DNA from: Megamonas sp. UBA1796
GTDB lineage: Bacteria; Bacillota; Negativicutes; Selenomonadales; Selenomonadaceae
Direction: 5' to 3'
Length of the DNA stretch: 29,417 nucleotides
NCBI GenBank assembly: GCA_002319795.1
Contig: DCFU01000022.1
Location: forward strand, 1-29,417
Each line of letters starts with the position of its first letter. The first letter of the stretch is position 1. Positions 1-7,430 of the stretch are shown piece after piece. The notes below the pieces were generated by a model that saw only the letters and a list, made by a program, of their open reading frames with translations, was not told the DNA's origin and ran no database searches. The position numbers and the translations under genes were made by a program.

Positions 1-30
1 ACGACCTGGGAGATTAGGTAGTTGCTGGTT
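1..30 (+). rRNA. rrf: 5S ribosomal RNA, 3' end only (truncated by window)
   Basis: The first 30 bases match the 3' end of a bacterial 5S rRNA. The block TGGGAGATTAGGTAGTTGCT lines up base for base with the E. coli 5S segment around TGCGAGAGTAGGGAACTGCC. A strong intrinsic terminator follows directly, as expected at the end of an rrn operon. The gene body lies outside the window, so the 3' boundary is approximate and no 5' part can be checked. Confidence 0.75.
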
Positions 31-35
31 TAAAA

Positions 36-67
36 AAAAGCACTTGCTGTTATAGCAGGTGCTTTTT
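36..67 (+). terminator. Intrinsic terminator of the rRNA operon
   Basis: A 13-bp stem (36-48 with 54-66) contains one G-U pair and a 5-nt loop. Its 3' arm ends in a run of five T. It starts a few bases after the 5S end, so it most likely ends the rrn transcript. Confidence 0.85.
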
Positions 68-515
68 GTGTATTCCTATCTTTGATAGTATTATGGCATT
101 GAATTCTTTTTCTTGATGCTTATAATGCTAATACTTTAGTATGTCATCCTATACTTCACCTGCTGTGCCGCAGGAATATCCTCACTGTAATCTGTAATGT
201 ACTGTCTCTTCAATATATTCGCTGTATGCGCTTCAGAGGGCAGGCATATTATACTTACATGTTTCTTCCTTTAGTATTCGCAGATGTTGAGTAACTCTTG
301 TAGTCGATAGGCTGTTTTTCACGCAAGGATTCTTTGTATCAATATTTTATTATCTATACAATGATACCTGACATCATAGAACGTATAGCTTCCATGATTA
401 TATGCGCGCATGTTCCTTTCTATGACAATTATAATACTATCAAAAGACAATGGATTTTTACTTTGTCTTTTGATAGTAAACGGATAGCCAATACATAAAG
501 TTATATAGAGTTATA
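68..515. other. Gene-free stretch with inverted repeats; possible decayed mobile element
   Basis: No intact gene is visible between the 5S terminator and the oadA terminator. The 14-mer TTTGATAGTATTAT (81-94) is repeated as a perfect inverted copy at 431-444, about 340 bp away. The right copy also belongs to a 16-bp inverted repeat at 435-450/463-478. On the minus strand a short frame near 280-300 reads VTQHLRILKE, resembling an ArsR-type helix-turn-helix, but it is cut by stops. A dead gene or MITE-like remnant is a guess. Confidence 0.35.
435..478. repeat. 16-bp perfect inverted repeat with 12-nt loop
   Basis: TACTATCAAAAGACAA at 435-450 is matched exactly by its reverse complement at 463-478. 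There is no T-run on either side, so it is not an obvious terminator. The outer TTTGATAGTA motif also occurs at 81-90, which links it to the putative element end there. Confidence 0.6.
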
Positions 516-567
516 AAAAGGAGCTGCTTAATATGAGGAATATACCCCGTATTAAGCAGCTCCTTTT
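516..567 (-). terminator. Intrinsic terminator of oadA
   Basis: A perfect 18-bp stem (516-533 with 550-567) has a 16-nt loop. Read on the minus strand it is followed by a T-rich tail. It begins 14 bp past the oadA stop codon. Confidence 0.9.
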
Positions 568-581
568 AGAAAATTATAAGA

Positions 582-1946
582 TTACATTCTTCCTTTTGCC
601 TTGAAGAATTCTTCGGCAACCTGTGGGAAAAGTGCATAGGAAAGAATATCTTCTTCTGATACGTTCGAATAGCCTTTTCCTGTAAGTTCTTCTTTAAATT
701 GAGCCATCGTTGCGGCTTTTGCATCTTCGACAGCACAATCCGTAATAATTTCTTCGTCTTTAACACCAATGGAATGGAGGAAAGCTTTGTCGACTTCAAG
801 TGGTGCATGACCAAATTTGCCGCGTGCCAAATCCTTGAATTCCTTTGGAACCATCTTATAACGCTGTCCCATCATAACATTCATAGTTGCCATGGTACCG
901 ACAATCTGACTGGATGGGGTAACAAGCGGCGGATAGCCAACATCTTTACGTACACGAGGCATTTCGTCAAGAAGATCCTGATATTTATCTTCCATGCCAT
1001 TTTCCTTAAGTTGGTTAGCAAGGTTGGAAAGCATGCCACCAGGTATCTGGAAATCGAGGACACTTGGATTTACATCGAAATAACCTTTAAGGTTGAATTC
1101 TTTAATGATTCGTTTCTTGACTTCGGTAAAATGCTTGGAGATAGGAATCAGATCCTGACGCGAAAGACCCGTATCATATACTGTACCTTCAAGTGTAGCA
1201 ATCATTGTTTCAGTACAAGGCTGGGAAGTATCACAGGCAAATGGGGCCAGGGCACAGTCAATAATATCAACACCAGCTTCAATTGCTTTTAAATAAGTCA
1301 TAGAGCCAAACCCACTGGTATAATGTGTATGAAGTTCAATTGGAACTTTAACAGCAGCCTTGAGCTTCTTCACAAGGTCCTCAGCCACGTAAGGCTTTAA
1401 AAGACCGGACATATCTTTAATGCAGACAGAATGAACTCCCATTTTCTCAAGCTTTTTAGCCAATTCAACAAATGTCTCATTTGTATGATACGGACTGATT
1501 GTATAAACGAGACAACCCTGGACATGGGGTTTTTCTTTGCATTCCAAAGCAGCTTTGATTGCTACTGTCAGATTCTGTACATCATTGAGCGCATCAAAGA
1601 TACGGAAAACGCCGACACCATGTTCAGAAGCTTTTTTTACAAAAGCCTTTACAACATCATTGGAATAATGGTTGTAGCCTAAAAGATTCTGCCCACGAAG
1701 CAACATCTGGATTGGAGTCTTAAGATGTGCCTTAAGTTTATCGAGACGTTCCCATGGATCTTCGCCGAGAAAACGAAGGCAGGTATCAAACGTTGCGCCA
1801 CCCCATGCTTCAAGTGCGTTGTAACCAATCTTGTCCAAAGCCTCCAATTGAGGCTCCATATCTTCGTAACGCATACGAGTCGCTACAAGAGACTGATGCG
1901 CATCACGCAGAATGGTCTCGGTAATCTTTACAGGTTTTTTCGCCAT
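582..1946 (-). CDS. oadA: Oxaloacetate decarboxylase alpha / pyruvate carboxylase subunit B type carboxyltransferase, no biotinyl domain
   Basis: This is a 454-aa cytosolic carboxyltransferase of the OadA / PycB / transcarboxylase-5S family, which moves CO2 between an oxo-acid (oxaloacetate or pyruvate) and biotin. Visible marks are TILRDAHQSL at the N-terminus, the metal-binding HTH in IELHTHYTSG, and the KDM lysine (VCIKDMSGLL) that is carboxylated in this family. The protein ends after the conserved carboxyltransferase domain. There is no Pro/Ala linker and no EAMKM biotin site, so a separate biotin carrier must exist. I chose the ATG at 1944-1946 because it follows GGGGAG and begins the family-like MAKKPVKITET; an upstream in-frame ATG adds 27 unlikely residues. 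It is monocistronic, with its own promoter and terminator. The exact substrate cannot be told from the sequence; a decarboxylase Na+ pump subunit is plausible in an anaerobe. Confidence 0.88.
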   Translation of the reverse strand: MAKKPVKITETILRDAHQSLVATRMRYEDMEPQLEALDKIGYNALEAWGGATFDTCLRFLGEDPWERLDKLKAHLKTPIQMLLRGQNLLGYNHYSNDVVKAFVKKASEHGVGVFRIFDALNDVQNLTVAIKAALECKEKPHVQGCLVYTISPYHTNETFVELAKKLEKMGVHSVCIKDMSGLLKPYVAEDLVKKLKAAVKVPIELHTHYTSGFGSMTYLKAIEAGVDIIDCALAPFACDTSQPCTETMIATLEGTVYDTGLSRQDLIPISKHFTEVKKRIIKEFNLKGYFDVNPSVLDFQIPGGMLSNLANQLKENGMEDKYQDLLDEMPRVRKDVGYPPLVTPSSQIVGTMATMNVMMGQRYKMVPKEFKDLARGKFGHAPLEVDKAFLHSIGVKDEEIITDCAVEDAKAATMAQFKEELTGKGYSNVSEEDILSYALFPQVAEEFFKAKGRM

Positions 1947-1982
1947 AATAAAACACTCTCCCCTTGGTTTATTGTAACATAA

Positions 1983-2001
1983 GTCCGGAGTGTAACCAGA
2001 C
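1983..2001 (-). other. Small hairpin in the oadA leader
   Basis: GTCTGG and CCGGAC pair over 6 bp (one G-U) around a 7-nt loop in the untranslated leader. No known riboswitch class is recognisable. Confidence 0.3.
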
Positions 2002-2061
2002 TGTATAAATTTGAATGATACCGTCATACTTCATGGCAACATAAATTTATATCACAAATAC

Positions 2062-2090
2062 AGTATAGGTACTAAGCTGAACCTTGTCAA
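2062..2090 (-). promoter_or_regulatory. Sigma-A type promoter of oadA
   Basis: On the minus strand TTGACA (2085-2090) is followed, after exactly 17 bp, by TATACT (2062-2067). The start of transcription would be near 2055, giving a leader of about 110 nt. A very A+T-rich block with two ATTTATAAT direct repeats (2127-2135, 2140-2148) lies upstream and could act as an UP element. Confidence 0.8.
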
Positions 2091-2188
2091 TGAAAAACGT
2101 GATTTTTTTAACATAATTCCTTAAATATTTATAATTTGCATTTATAATATAATTTATGTATATAGTAGTGACTTTATTCTTGACAAAA

Positions 2189-3364
2189 TTATTTTTTTGC
2201 AGATATAAAAAATGGAGTATATATTGCGATAAGGGCAGCGAGAAACATTGGTATGACAATCAGAAGCAATGCGGCAGCAAGGCCAATATAGTCAGCTAAA
2301 GCTGCTGTGACAGCAGTTCCGGCACTGCCTATGCCAAAGGCAAGTCCCATCATCATCCCTGACGCCATACCTGCGTTGTTCGGCAGTAATTTTTGCGCCC
2401 ATATTAGAGAACTTGGCTGTGGTGCTTGAAGGCTCGCACCGCAGAAAAATAAGGCAATCATTGCAGTTAACTGATTGCTTGTATGGGAAAAAAAGTACCA
2501 TGTTGGAAATAATCCAATGAGTAGAGAAATAACGATTAATCTTTTGTGCCCAATGTGATCGCCAACGTATCCGCCTAAAAGGCCGCCTAAGGCAGCACCC
2601 ACAAGGAAAATAGTCAATAAACCACCGGATGTCATAGCTGAATAACCAGCACTGATAAGAAGTAAGGGTAAAAATGTTGCGACAGCTGTATGAGCCCAAG
2701 CCCGCATACCCATTGAAAGATTGAGTGACAAGACCGATCTTTGGGAGAGCAAATGGGTAAGACACAGGTCTGATTTGTTTGCTGTAAGACCGGTTTGTAC
2801 TGTAGAAATTCGCGGAAGTTTGGAGAAAAAGTAAGTAATCGCAATAAGCAGACCAGGAAAAATGAGTATAGGAAGATATTCGAGAGGATAGTTTTGTGTA
2901 AAGGATACGATAACCAGCGGTGCACAAGCAAATCCAATATTTCCGCCGGCGACATAAAAAGACATGGATGTTCCCAGGAATCTATGTTCGGCAGTCTTAC
3001 TTACCAAAGAGGATCCTAAGGGATGAAAAGTAGAGATAGAAAGACCGGTGAGGGCAATAAGCAGAAAAAGCATATATTTATTGTCTATATAACCTATACT
3101 GCAAATACAGATTGCACCAAAAGGAACTGAGGGGATGAGAAAACGGCATAGGTTTTTTTTGTCCATGATGTATCCAAAAACTGGCTGTAAAACATTTGAG
3201 GTAATAGACATAACCATTACCAAGAGGCCACTGAGTGTTAAAGAAAGATCCAGCCGCGGCATTATAATTGGCAGCAGAACTGGAAGAAAATTACAATAAA
3301 AATCGTTTAAAGCATGTCCTGCCGATAGAAGTATTACAGAATAAAATTGTTTCAATATGTTCAT
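2189..3364 (-). CDS. MFS transporter, fosmidomycin-resistance (Fsr) like
   Basis: This is a 391-aa integral membrane protein with about 12 hydrophobic segments. It resembles the Fsr (fosmidomycin resistance) branch of the major facilitator superfamily. Family-like stretches are GHALNDFYCNFLPVLLP in helix 1, STFHPLGSSLVS around helices 4-5, the loop motif GDHIGHKR between helices 8 and 9, and LLPNNAGMASGMMMGLAFG near helix 10. The ATG at 3362-3364 has AAGGA eight bases upstream. It lies 33 bp downstream of the D-amino-acid aminotransferase with no terminator between them, so the two are probably cotranscribed. Fsr proteins act as proton-driven exporters; the substrate here is unknown. A link to amino-acid export is only suggested by the neighbour. 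Confidence 0.8.
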   Translation of the reverse strand: MNILKQFYSVILLSAGHALNDFYCNFLPVLLPIIMPRLDLSLTLSGLLVMVMSITSNVLQPVFGYIMDKKNLCRFLIPSVPFGAICICSIGYIDNKYMLFLLIALTGLSISTFHPLGSSLVSKTAEHRFLGTSMSFYVAGGNIGFACAPLVIVSFTQNYPLEYLPILIFPGLLIAITYFFSKLPRISTVQTGLTANKSDLCLTHLLSQRSVLSLNLSMGMRAWAHTAVATFLPLLLISAGYSAMTSGGLLTIFLVGAALGGLLGGYVGDHIGHKRLIVISLLIGLFPTWYFFSHTSNQLTAMIALFFCGASLQAPQPSSLIWAQKLLPNNAGMASGMMMGLAFGIGSAGTAVTAALADYIGLAAALLLIVIPMFLAALIAIYTPFFISAKK

Positions 3365-3397
3365 ATAGCAATCCTTTATTTGTCAGATATTTTATTT

Positions 3398-4255
3398 TTA
3401 ATAGCATTCCTTTTTTACAAGTACATGGTATGCCTGTAGCAATTTTTGTGTTACTTTGCCAGGCGTGCCCTTGCCAATCGTTGTACCTTCCAAAGAAATA
3501 ATGGGTGTAACTTCCATACTGGTGCTAGTAACGAACATTTCATCAGCAGAAAGGGCAAACTGTGGAGAGAAAGCTTTTTCAACGACAGGCAATCCAAGCT
3601 GTGGGGCACATTCTTCAAGTAAGATCGAACGTGTTACCCCTTTAAGGATGAAATTATTGATTGGATGTGTCCATAATACCTCATCCTTTACAATAAAGAG
3701 ATTGCTGCTGGATCCTTCGGTTATGAGATTTGTTTCTTTACGAAATAATACAGCCTCTTGCGCGTCTTTTTCATGTGCATGTTGCTTTGCGAGTACATTG
3801 CCCAGAAGATTGATGGTTTTAATGTCACAACGAAGCCAGCGAATATCCTCAGATAAAACAGCATGTATACCGGTTTCCTGCCAATCGGAATGAATGTCAG
3901 ACTGACGCATGGTCATACTGAGATGTGGAATTACTTTTTCGGGGAAATAATGCACTCTGGGGGCTGTGCAACGTGTAATCTGAAAGTAAATAGAGCCATC
4001 TTTTATTTGACTTTTTTGAATAATATCTTCATGGATTGCGCGCAACTCTTCATCCATATAAGTAATTGGGATTCTCAGTTCGCGCATAGAACGGCGGCAG
4101 CGTTTTAAATGCCGCTCCAAAGCAAAACATTTTCCATTATACACATGCGTAGCTTCATAAATACCATCACCAAATTGATAACCACGATCTTCAATACATA
4201 CCTTTTTTTCATTTGTCTGTATGAATGTGCCATCAAAAAAACTTAGTTCTTTCAA
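3398..4255 (-). CDS. dat: D-amino-acid aminotransferase (class IV, PLP)
   Basis: This 285-aa fold-type IV aminotransferase probably interconverts D-alanine/2-oxoglutarate and D-glutamate/pyruvate, supplying D-amino acids for peptidoglycan. DRGYQFGDGIYE (23-34), the PLP lysine in DIKTINLLGN (K146) and EGSSSNLF (180-187) are class IV marks. RCTAPRVHYFP (95-105) matches the RxH substrate-carboxylate trap typical of D-AAT (R98/H100 in the Bacillus enzyme), which argues against IlvE or PabC. Its length equals the family norm of about 283 aa. The start is TTG at 4253-4255, eight bases after a perfect AGGAGG; no ATG fits. It is first in a unit with the MFS gene. Confidence 0.88.
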   Translation of the reverse strand: MKELSFFDGTFIQTNEKKVCIEDRGYQFGDGIYEATHVYNGKCFALERHLKRCRRSMRELRIPITYMDEELRAIHEDIIQKSQIKDGSIYFQITRCTAPRVHYFPEKVIPHLSMTMRQSDIHSDWQETGIHAVLSEDIRWLRCDIKTINLLGNVLAKQHAHEKDAQEAVLFRKETNLITEGSSSNLFIVKDEVLWTHPINNFILKGVTRSILLEECAPQLGLPVVEKAFSPQFALSADEMFVTSTSMEVTPIISLEGTTIGKGTPGKVTQKLLQAYHVLVKKECY

Positions 4256-4378
4256 TTGAAAAACCTCCTGATATATTACGAGTACTTTCTTTCATCTTAT
4301 TATTATAGAAGAAAAGGAAGTAAAATAACAGTCTCAAATAGGAATATATAAAAAAGAAAACTTTCATGGCACGCACTA

Positions 4379-4407
4379 TTGGTTTTTAATAGAATCACTG
4401 TTATAAT
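4379..4407 (+). promoter_or_regulatory. Promoter of the ACT/UPF0210 operon
   Basis: TTGGTT (4379-4384), a 17-bp spacer and a perfect TATAAT (4402-4407) lie about 80 bp before the ACT-domain gene. Confidence 0.7.
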
Positions 4408-4489
4408 AAACTATGCTAATTTGTTTGCAGGAGTTAGTATTGAATTTACATTATTGGTCAAAATTTGATTTAACAAGGAGAATGTGTAA

Positions 4490-4759
4490 ATGAAAATTGT
4501 AGTAACGATTGTGGGGCAGGACCGTGTAGGTATAATTGCAATGGTCAGTAATATTTTGGCTGAAAATAACGTTAATATATTGAATATCAATCAGAATATT
4601 ATTGATGGTTTTTTTAATATGGTTATGATTGCTGAAATGAGTGAGAGCAAAATTAAATTGGTGGAATTGCAGAAAATATTGTGTGATAAAGGACAGGATA
4701 TTAATTTGGAAATAAGGGCACAGCATCAGGATATATTTAATGTCATGCATAGAATTTAA
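4490..4759 (+). CDS. ACT domain-containing protein (UPF0237 type)
   Basis: This small protein of 89 aa consists of one ACT domain. It begins KIVVTIVGQDRVGIIAMVSNI, with the DRxGIxA ligand-loop motif, and continues in the beta-alpha-beta-beta-alpha-beta pattern. Single ACT proteins of this group are thought to bind amino acids or related small ligands and to regulate a partner; no enzyme activity is expected. The start is an ATG after AAGGAGA. The UPF0210 gene begins 20 bp downstream, and this pairing is conserved in many Firmicutes, so the two products probably act together. Confidence 0.85.
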   Translation: MKIVVTIVGQDRVGIIAMVSNILAENNVNILNINQNIIDGFFNMVMIAEMSESKIKLVELQKILCDKGQDINLEIRAQHQDIFNVMHRI

Positions 4760-4779
4760 CAGGGGTGGAGGATTGCTCA

Positions 4780-6141
4780 GTGATAACAATAGATGACGTA
4801 CTAGAGACCAATCGGATGATTACGGAAAATAAACTGGATGTCCGCACGATTACCATGGGGATTTCTCTCCGTGATTGTGCGCATCCCAATATTACGAAAT
4901 TCTGTGAGAACATTTATGATAAAATCACTTCATCGGCAGAGTTCCTTGTGAAGACAGGGGAAGATATTGAAGCGGAATATGGTATTCCCATTATTCATAA
5001 GAGGGTGTCTGTAACACCAATCGCTATTGTCGCGGAAGCCTGCAAGACAGATACCTATGTCCCTATAGCTGAGGCTATGGATAAGGCGGCTAAAGAAGTC
5101 GGTGTTAACTTCATCGGAGGTTTTTCTGCTTTGGTTGAAAAAGGATATACGCAGGGAGATCACATACTTATTAAGTCGATTCCGCAGGCATTGGCAACGA
5201 CAGAACTCGTTTGTTCGTCGGTGAATCTTGGTTCTACTAAGGCCGGCATTAACATGGACTGTGTGCGGGAAATGGGAGAAATTATCAAACGTACGGCTGA
5301 GCTCACGCGTGACCGAGAGGCCATAGGCTGTGCGAAGTTGGTGGTATTTTCCAATGCACCGGGAGACAACCCTTTTATGGCAGGCGCTTTCCATGGCGTA
5401 AGCGAAGCCGAAAAGGTCGTAAGTGTCGGTGTCAGCGGTCCGGGGGTCGTCAAGCATGCGCTTGAAGGACTTAAAGGGGCCGATTTTACAGAAGTTGCGG
5501 AAACTATCAAGAAAACGGCTTTTAAGATTACCCGCGTCGGCCAGCTGGTGGCCAAGGAGGCTTCCAGACGTTTGGGAGTACCATTCGGTATCATAGATCT
5601 TTCTTTAGCGCCCACACCAGCTGTTGGTGACAGTGTAGCACATATCATCGAGGAAATGGGCATTGAAAGCTGCGGCGCTCCAGGTACCACAGCTGCGTTG
5701 GCGTTACTTAATGATGCTGTGAAGAAGGGTGGTCTTATGGCATCTTCCCATGTAGGTGGCCTGAGCGGTGCATTCATTCCGGTGAGTGAGGATGCTGGGA
5801 TGATTGATGCTGTGGCTTGTGGGAGCCTCTCTATAGAGAAGCTGGAGGCAATGACCTGTGTCTGCTCTGTGGGTCTTGATATGATTGCTATCGAAGGAGA
5901 TACTTCGGCTGCGACAATCTCGGGTATTATTGCTGACGAAGCAGCTATTGGAATGATTAACAACAAGACGACTGCCGTGCGTGTTATTCCTGTACCTGGC
6001 AAAAAAGTGGGAGATACAGTAGAATTTGGAGGCTTGCTTGGCTATTGCCCAATTCTTCCCGTCCACAATCAGTATAGTTCAGAAGCCTTTATTGCCAGAG
6101 GCGGGCGTATTCCGGCTCCGGTTCGCAGCCTTACAAATTGA
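4780..6141 (+). CDS. UPF0210 / DUF711 (PFL) family protein of unknown function
   Basis: This 453-aa protein belongs to the UPF0210/DUF711 family, often called PFL family because of fold similarity to pyruvate formate-lyase-like barrels. Recognisable stretches are DVRTITMGISLRDCAHPN near the N-terminus, GGFSALVEKGYTQGD in the middle and GAPGTTAALALLNDAVKKGG later. It carries no signal peptide and looks cytosolic. I place the start at GTG 4780, eight bases after GGAGG (4767-4771). An in-frame GTG at 4765 would overlap its own ribosome site and adds only five residues. It is the second gene after the ACT protein and is closed by a terminator at 6159. The biochemical function is not known to me. 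Confidence 0.85.
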   Translation: MITIDDVLETNRMITENKLDVRTITMGISLRDCAHPNITKFCENIYDKITSSAEFLVKTGEDIEAEYGIPIIHKRVSVTPIAIVAEACKTDTYVPIAEAMDKAAKEVGVNFIGGFSALVEKGYTQGDHILIKSIPQALATTELVCSSVNLGSTKAGINMDCVREMGEIIKRTAELTRDREAIGCAKLVVFSNAPGDNPFMAGAFHGVSEAEKVVSVGVSGPGVVKHALEGLKGADFTEVAETIKKTAFKITRVGQLVAKEASRRLGVPFGIIDLSLAPTPAVGDSVAHIIEEMGIESCGAPGTTAALALLNDAVKKGGLMASSHVGGLSGAFIPVSEDAGMIDAVACGSLSIEKLEAMTCVCSVGLDMIAIEGDTSAATISGIIADEAAIGMINNKTTAVRVIPVPGKKVGDTVEFGGLLGYCPILPVHNQYSSEAFIARGGRIPAPVRSLTN

Positions 6142-6158
6142 TGTATACGACAAAAAAT

Positions 6159-6189
6159 GGGAGCTGCTTTGGCAGCTCCCTGTTATTTT
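6159..6189 (+). terminator. Intrinsic terminator after the UPF0210 gene
   Basis: The 9-bp GC-rich stem GGGAGCTGC/GCAGCTCCC has a 4-nt loop and is followed by TGTTATTTT. It sits only 11 bp before the nth start, so nth may depend on read-through or on a promoter inside the preceding gene. Confidence 0.8.
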
Positions 6190-6200
6190 GAGGTGTTTTT

Positions 6201-6830
6201 ATGCGCGTTACAAAGAAGATAAAGGAACAAATGGTTCATATTTTGGAGGAGACGTACCATGATACAAAGCCCGCACTTATTTTTCGAAATCCTTTTGAAC
6301 TGCTGATTGCTGTAATATTGTCAGCGCAGTGTACGGATAAGAGAGTAAATGTGACAACCGCACGTTTGTTTGCCAAGGCGTCTACTCCACAGAATATTGT
6401 TGATATGGGAATATTTACGTTAGAAGAAGAGATACGCGATTGTGGCCTTTTTCGCAATAAGGCCAAAAATATTATGGCAACCTGTCGTGTCCTTTGCGAA
6501 GAATTCTCCGGTGAGGTACCAGAGGATTTTGATACACTTCTGAAATTGCCGGGAGTAGGCCGTAAGACGGCAAACGTAGTGACGAGCATTGCCTTCCATC
6601 GGGCGGCTATTGCTGTTGATACGCATGTATTTCGTGTAGCAAACCGCTTAAAGCTGGCAACAGGAGAAACCCCGCTGGAGGTGGAACAGGGACTGCAAAA
6701 AGCTATTCCAAAAGATAAATGGTCACAGGCACATCATTGGCTTATATGGCATGGCCGTCGTGTGTGTAAGTCGAGGAATCCACATTGTACTGAATGTCCT
6801 TTATCAGAACTTTGCCCTAGTAAAATTTAA
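6201..6830 (+). CDS. nth: Endonuclease III
   Basis: This is a 209-aa DNA glycosylase/AP lyase that removes oxidised pyrimidines in base excision repair. It shows the helix-hairpin-helix LPGVGRKTANVV with the catalytic lysine, the AVDTHVFRVANRL segment with the catalytic aspartate, and a complete [4Fe-4S] ligand set C-x6-C-x2-C-x5-C at the C-terminus (CKSRNPHC...CPLSELC). Its length equals the bacterial norm of about 210 aa. The ATG follows GAGGTG at short spacing. It is isolated between a terminator and a new promoter; I see no clear promoter of its own in the short gap. Confidence 0.95.
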   Translation: MRVTKKIKEQMVHILEETYHDTKPALIFRNPFELLIAVILSAQCTDKRVNVTTARLFAKASTPQNIVDMGIFTLEEEIRDCGLFRNKAKNIMATCRVLCEEFSGEVPEDFDTLLKLPGVGRKTANVVTSIAFHRAAIAVDTHVFRVANRLKLATGETPLEVEQGLQKAIPKDKWSQAHHWLIWHGRRVCKSRNPHCTECPLSELCPSKI

Positions 6831-6921
6831 TTTTATAAAAGCTATTTTGGCTTGAGATTTGGCGAATTTTTTTGCTATAGAGCTGTGTTCATACAGTGGG
6901 TTTTTATTTCAGACTGGTTTA

Positions 6922-6930
6922 TGGTATAAT
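6922..6930 (+). promoter_or_regulatory. Extended -10 promoter of the tsaE-tsaB-rimI-tsaD operon
   Basis: TGG-TATAAT is an extended -10 element with a perfect hexamer. It ends 30 bp before the tsaE start, and no good -35 box is visible. It is the only promoter-like site before the four-gene cluster. Confidence 0.65.
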
Positions 6931-6959
6931 TTCTTTAGATTAAAATAGGGAGAGGTTTT

Positions 6960-7430
6960 ATGTTTCGACGAATAACAGAGTCTCCGTCAGAAACCGCTGC
7001 ATTAGCAGCTTTGTTTGGCGCAAGAATAAAAGATGGTGTAGTGATTTGTCTGGAGGGAGATCTTGGCGCAGGCAAGACATGTTTTGTACAGGGGCTGGCC
7101 GGCGGATTAGATGTAAAAAGTGAAGTGACGAGTCCAACATATAATCTTATGAATATTTATGAAGGACGTTTTCCTATATATCATTTTGATCTTTATCGCT
7201 TGGAAACGGAAGAAGAATTGGAAGAAATCGGGTTTTATGAATATGCAAACGCAACAGGGAGCGTTATTCTTATCGAATGGCCGGATAGATTTACTGACGC
7301 TTTGCCGGATGATTATATTCATGTAAAGATAGAACGTACATTAAACGGTGACAATGAACGGTGTATTATCTTGTCTTTGGCGGGTTTAAGGTATGAAGCA
7401 TTATTTAAGGAGTTGAATCAGTTTTGCTGA
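6960..7430 (+). CDS. tsaE: tRNA t6A biosynthesis ATPase TsaE
   Basis: TsaE is the small P-loop ATPase of the TsaBDE complex that makes threonylcarbamoyl-adenosine at position 37 of ANN-decoding tRNAs. The 156-aa product has Walker A GDLGAGKT (34-41), the family block SPTYNLMNIYEG, and HFDLYRL. The ATG follows AGGGAGAGG. The gene overlaps the start of tsaB by 7 bp, which implies translational coupling. Confidence 0.93.
   Translation: MFRRITESPSETAALAALFGARIKDGVVICLEGDLGAGKTCFVQGLAGGLDVKSEVTSPTYNLMNIYEGRFPIYHFDLYRLETEEELEEIGFYEYANATGSVILIEWPDRFTDALPDDYIHVKIERTLNGDNERCIILSLAGLRYEALFKELNQFC

Noticed and set aside
2091..2188. Terminator for the dat-MFS unit
   Set aside because: The stretch is extremely A/T-rich with direct repeats, but I found no stable stem followed by a T-run on the minus strand.
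5160..6002. Long open minus-strand frame (280 codons) opposite the UPF0210 gene
   Set aside because: It is fully antisense to a gene with clear family similarity, has no good ribosome site, and its composition (Ser/Ala/Pro-rich) is typical of a codon-bias shadow.
6831..6921. Terminator directly after nth
   Set aside because: AAGC/GCTT-like pairing near 6839-6855 is too short and has no clean T-run after it.
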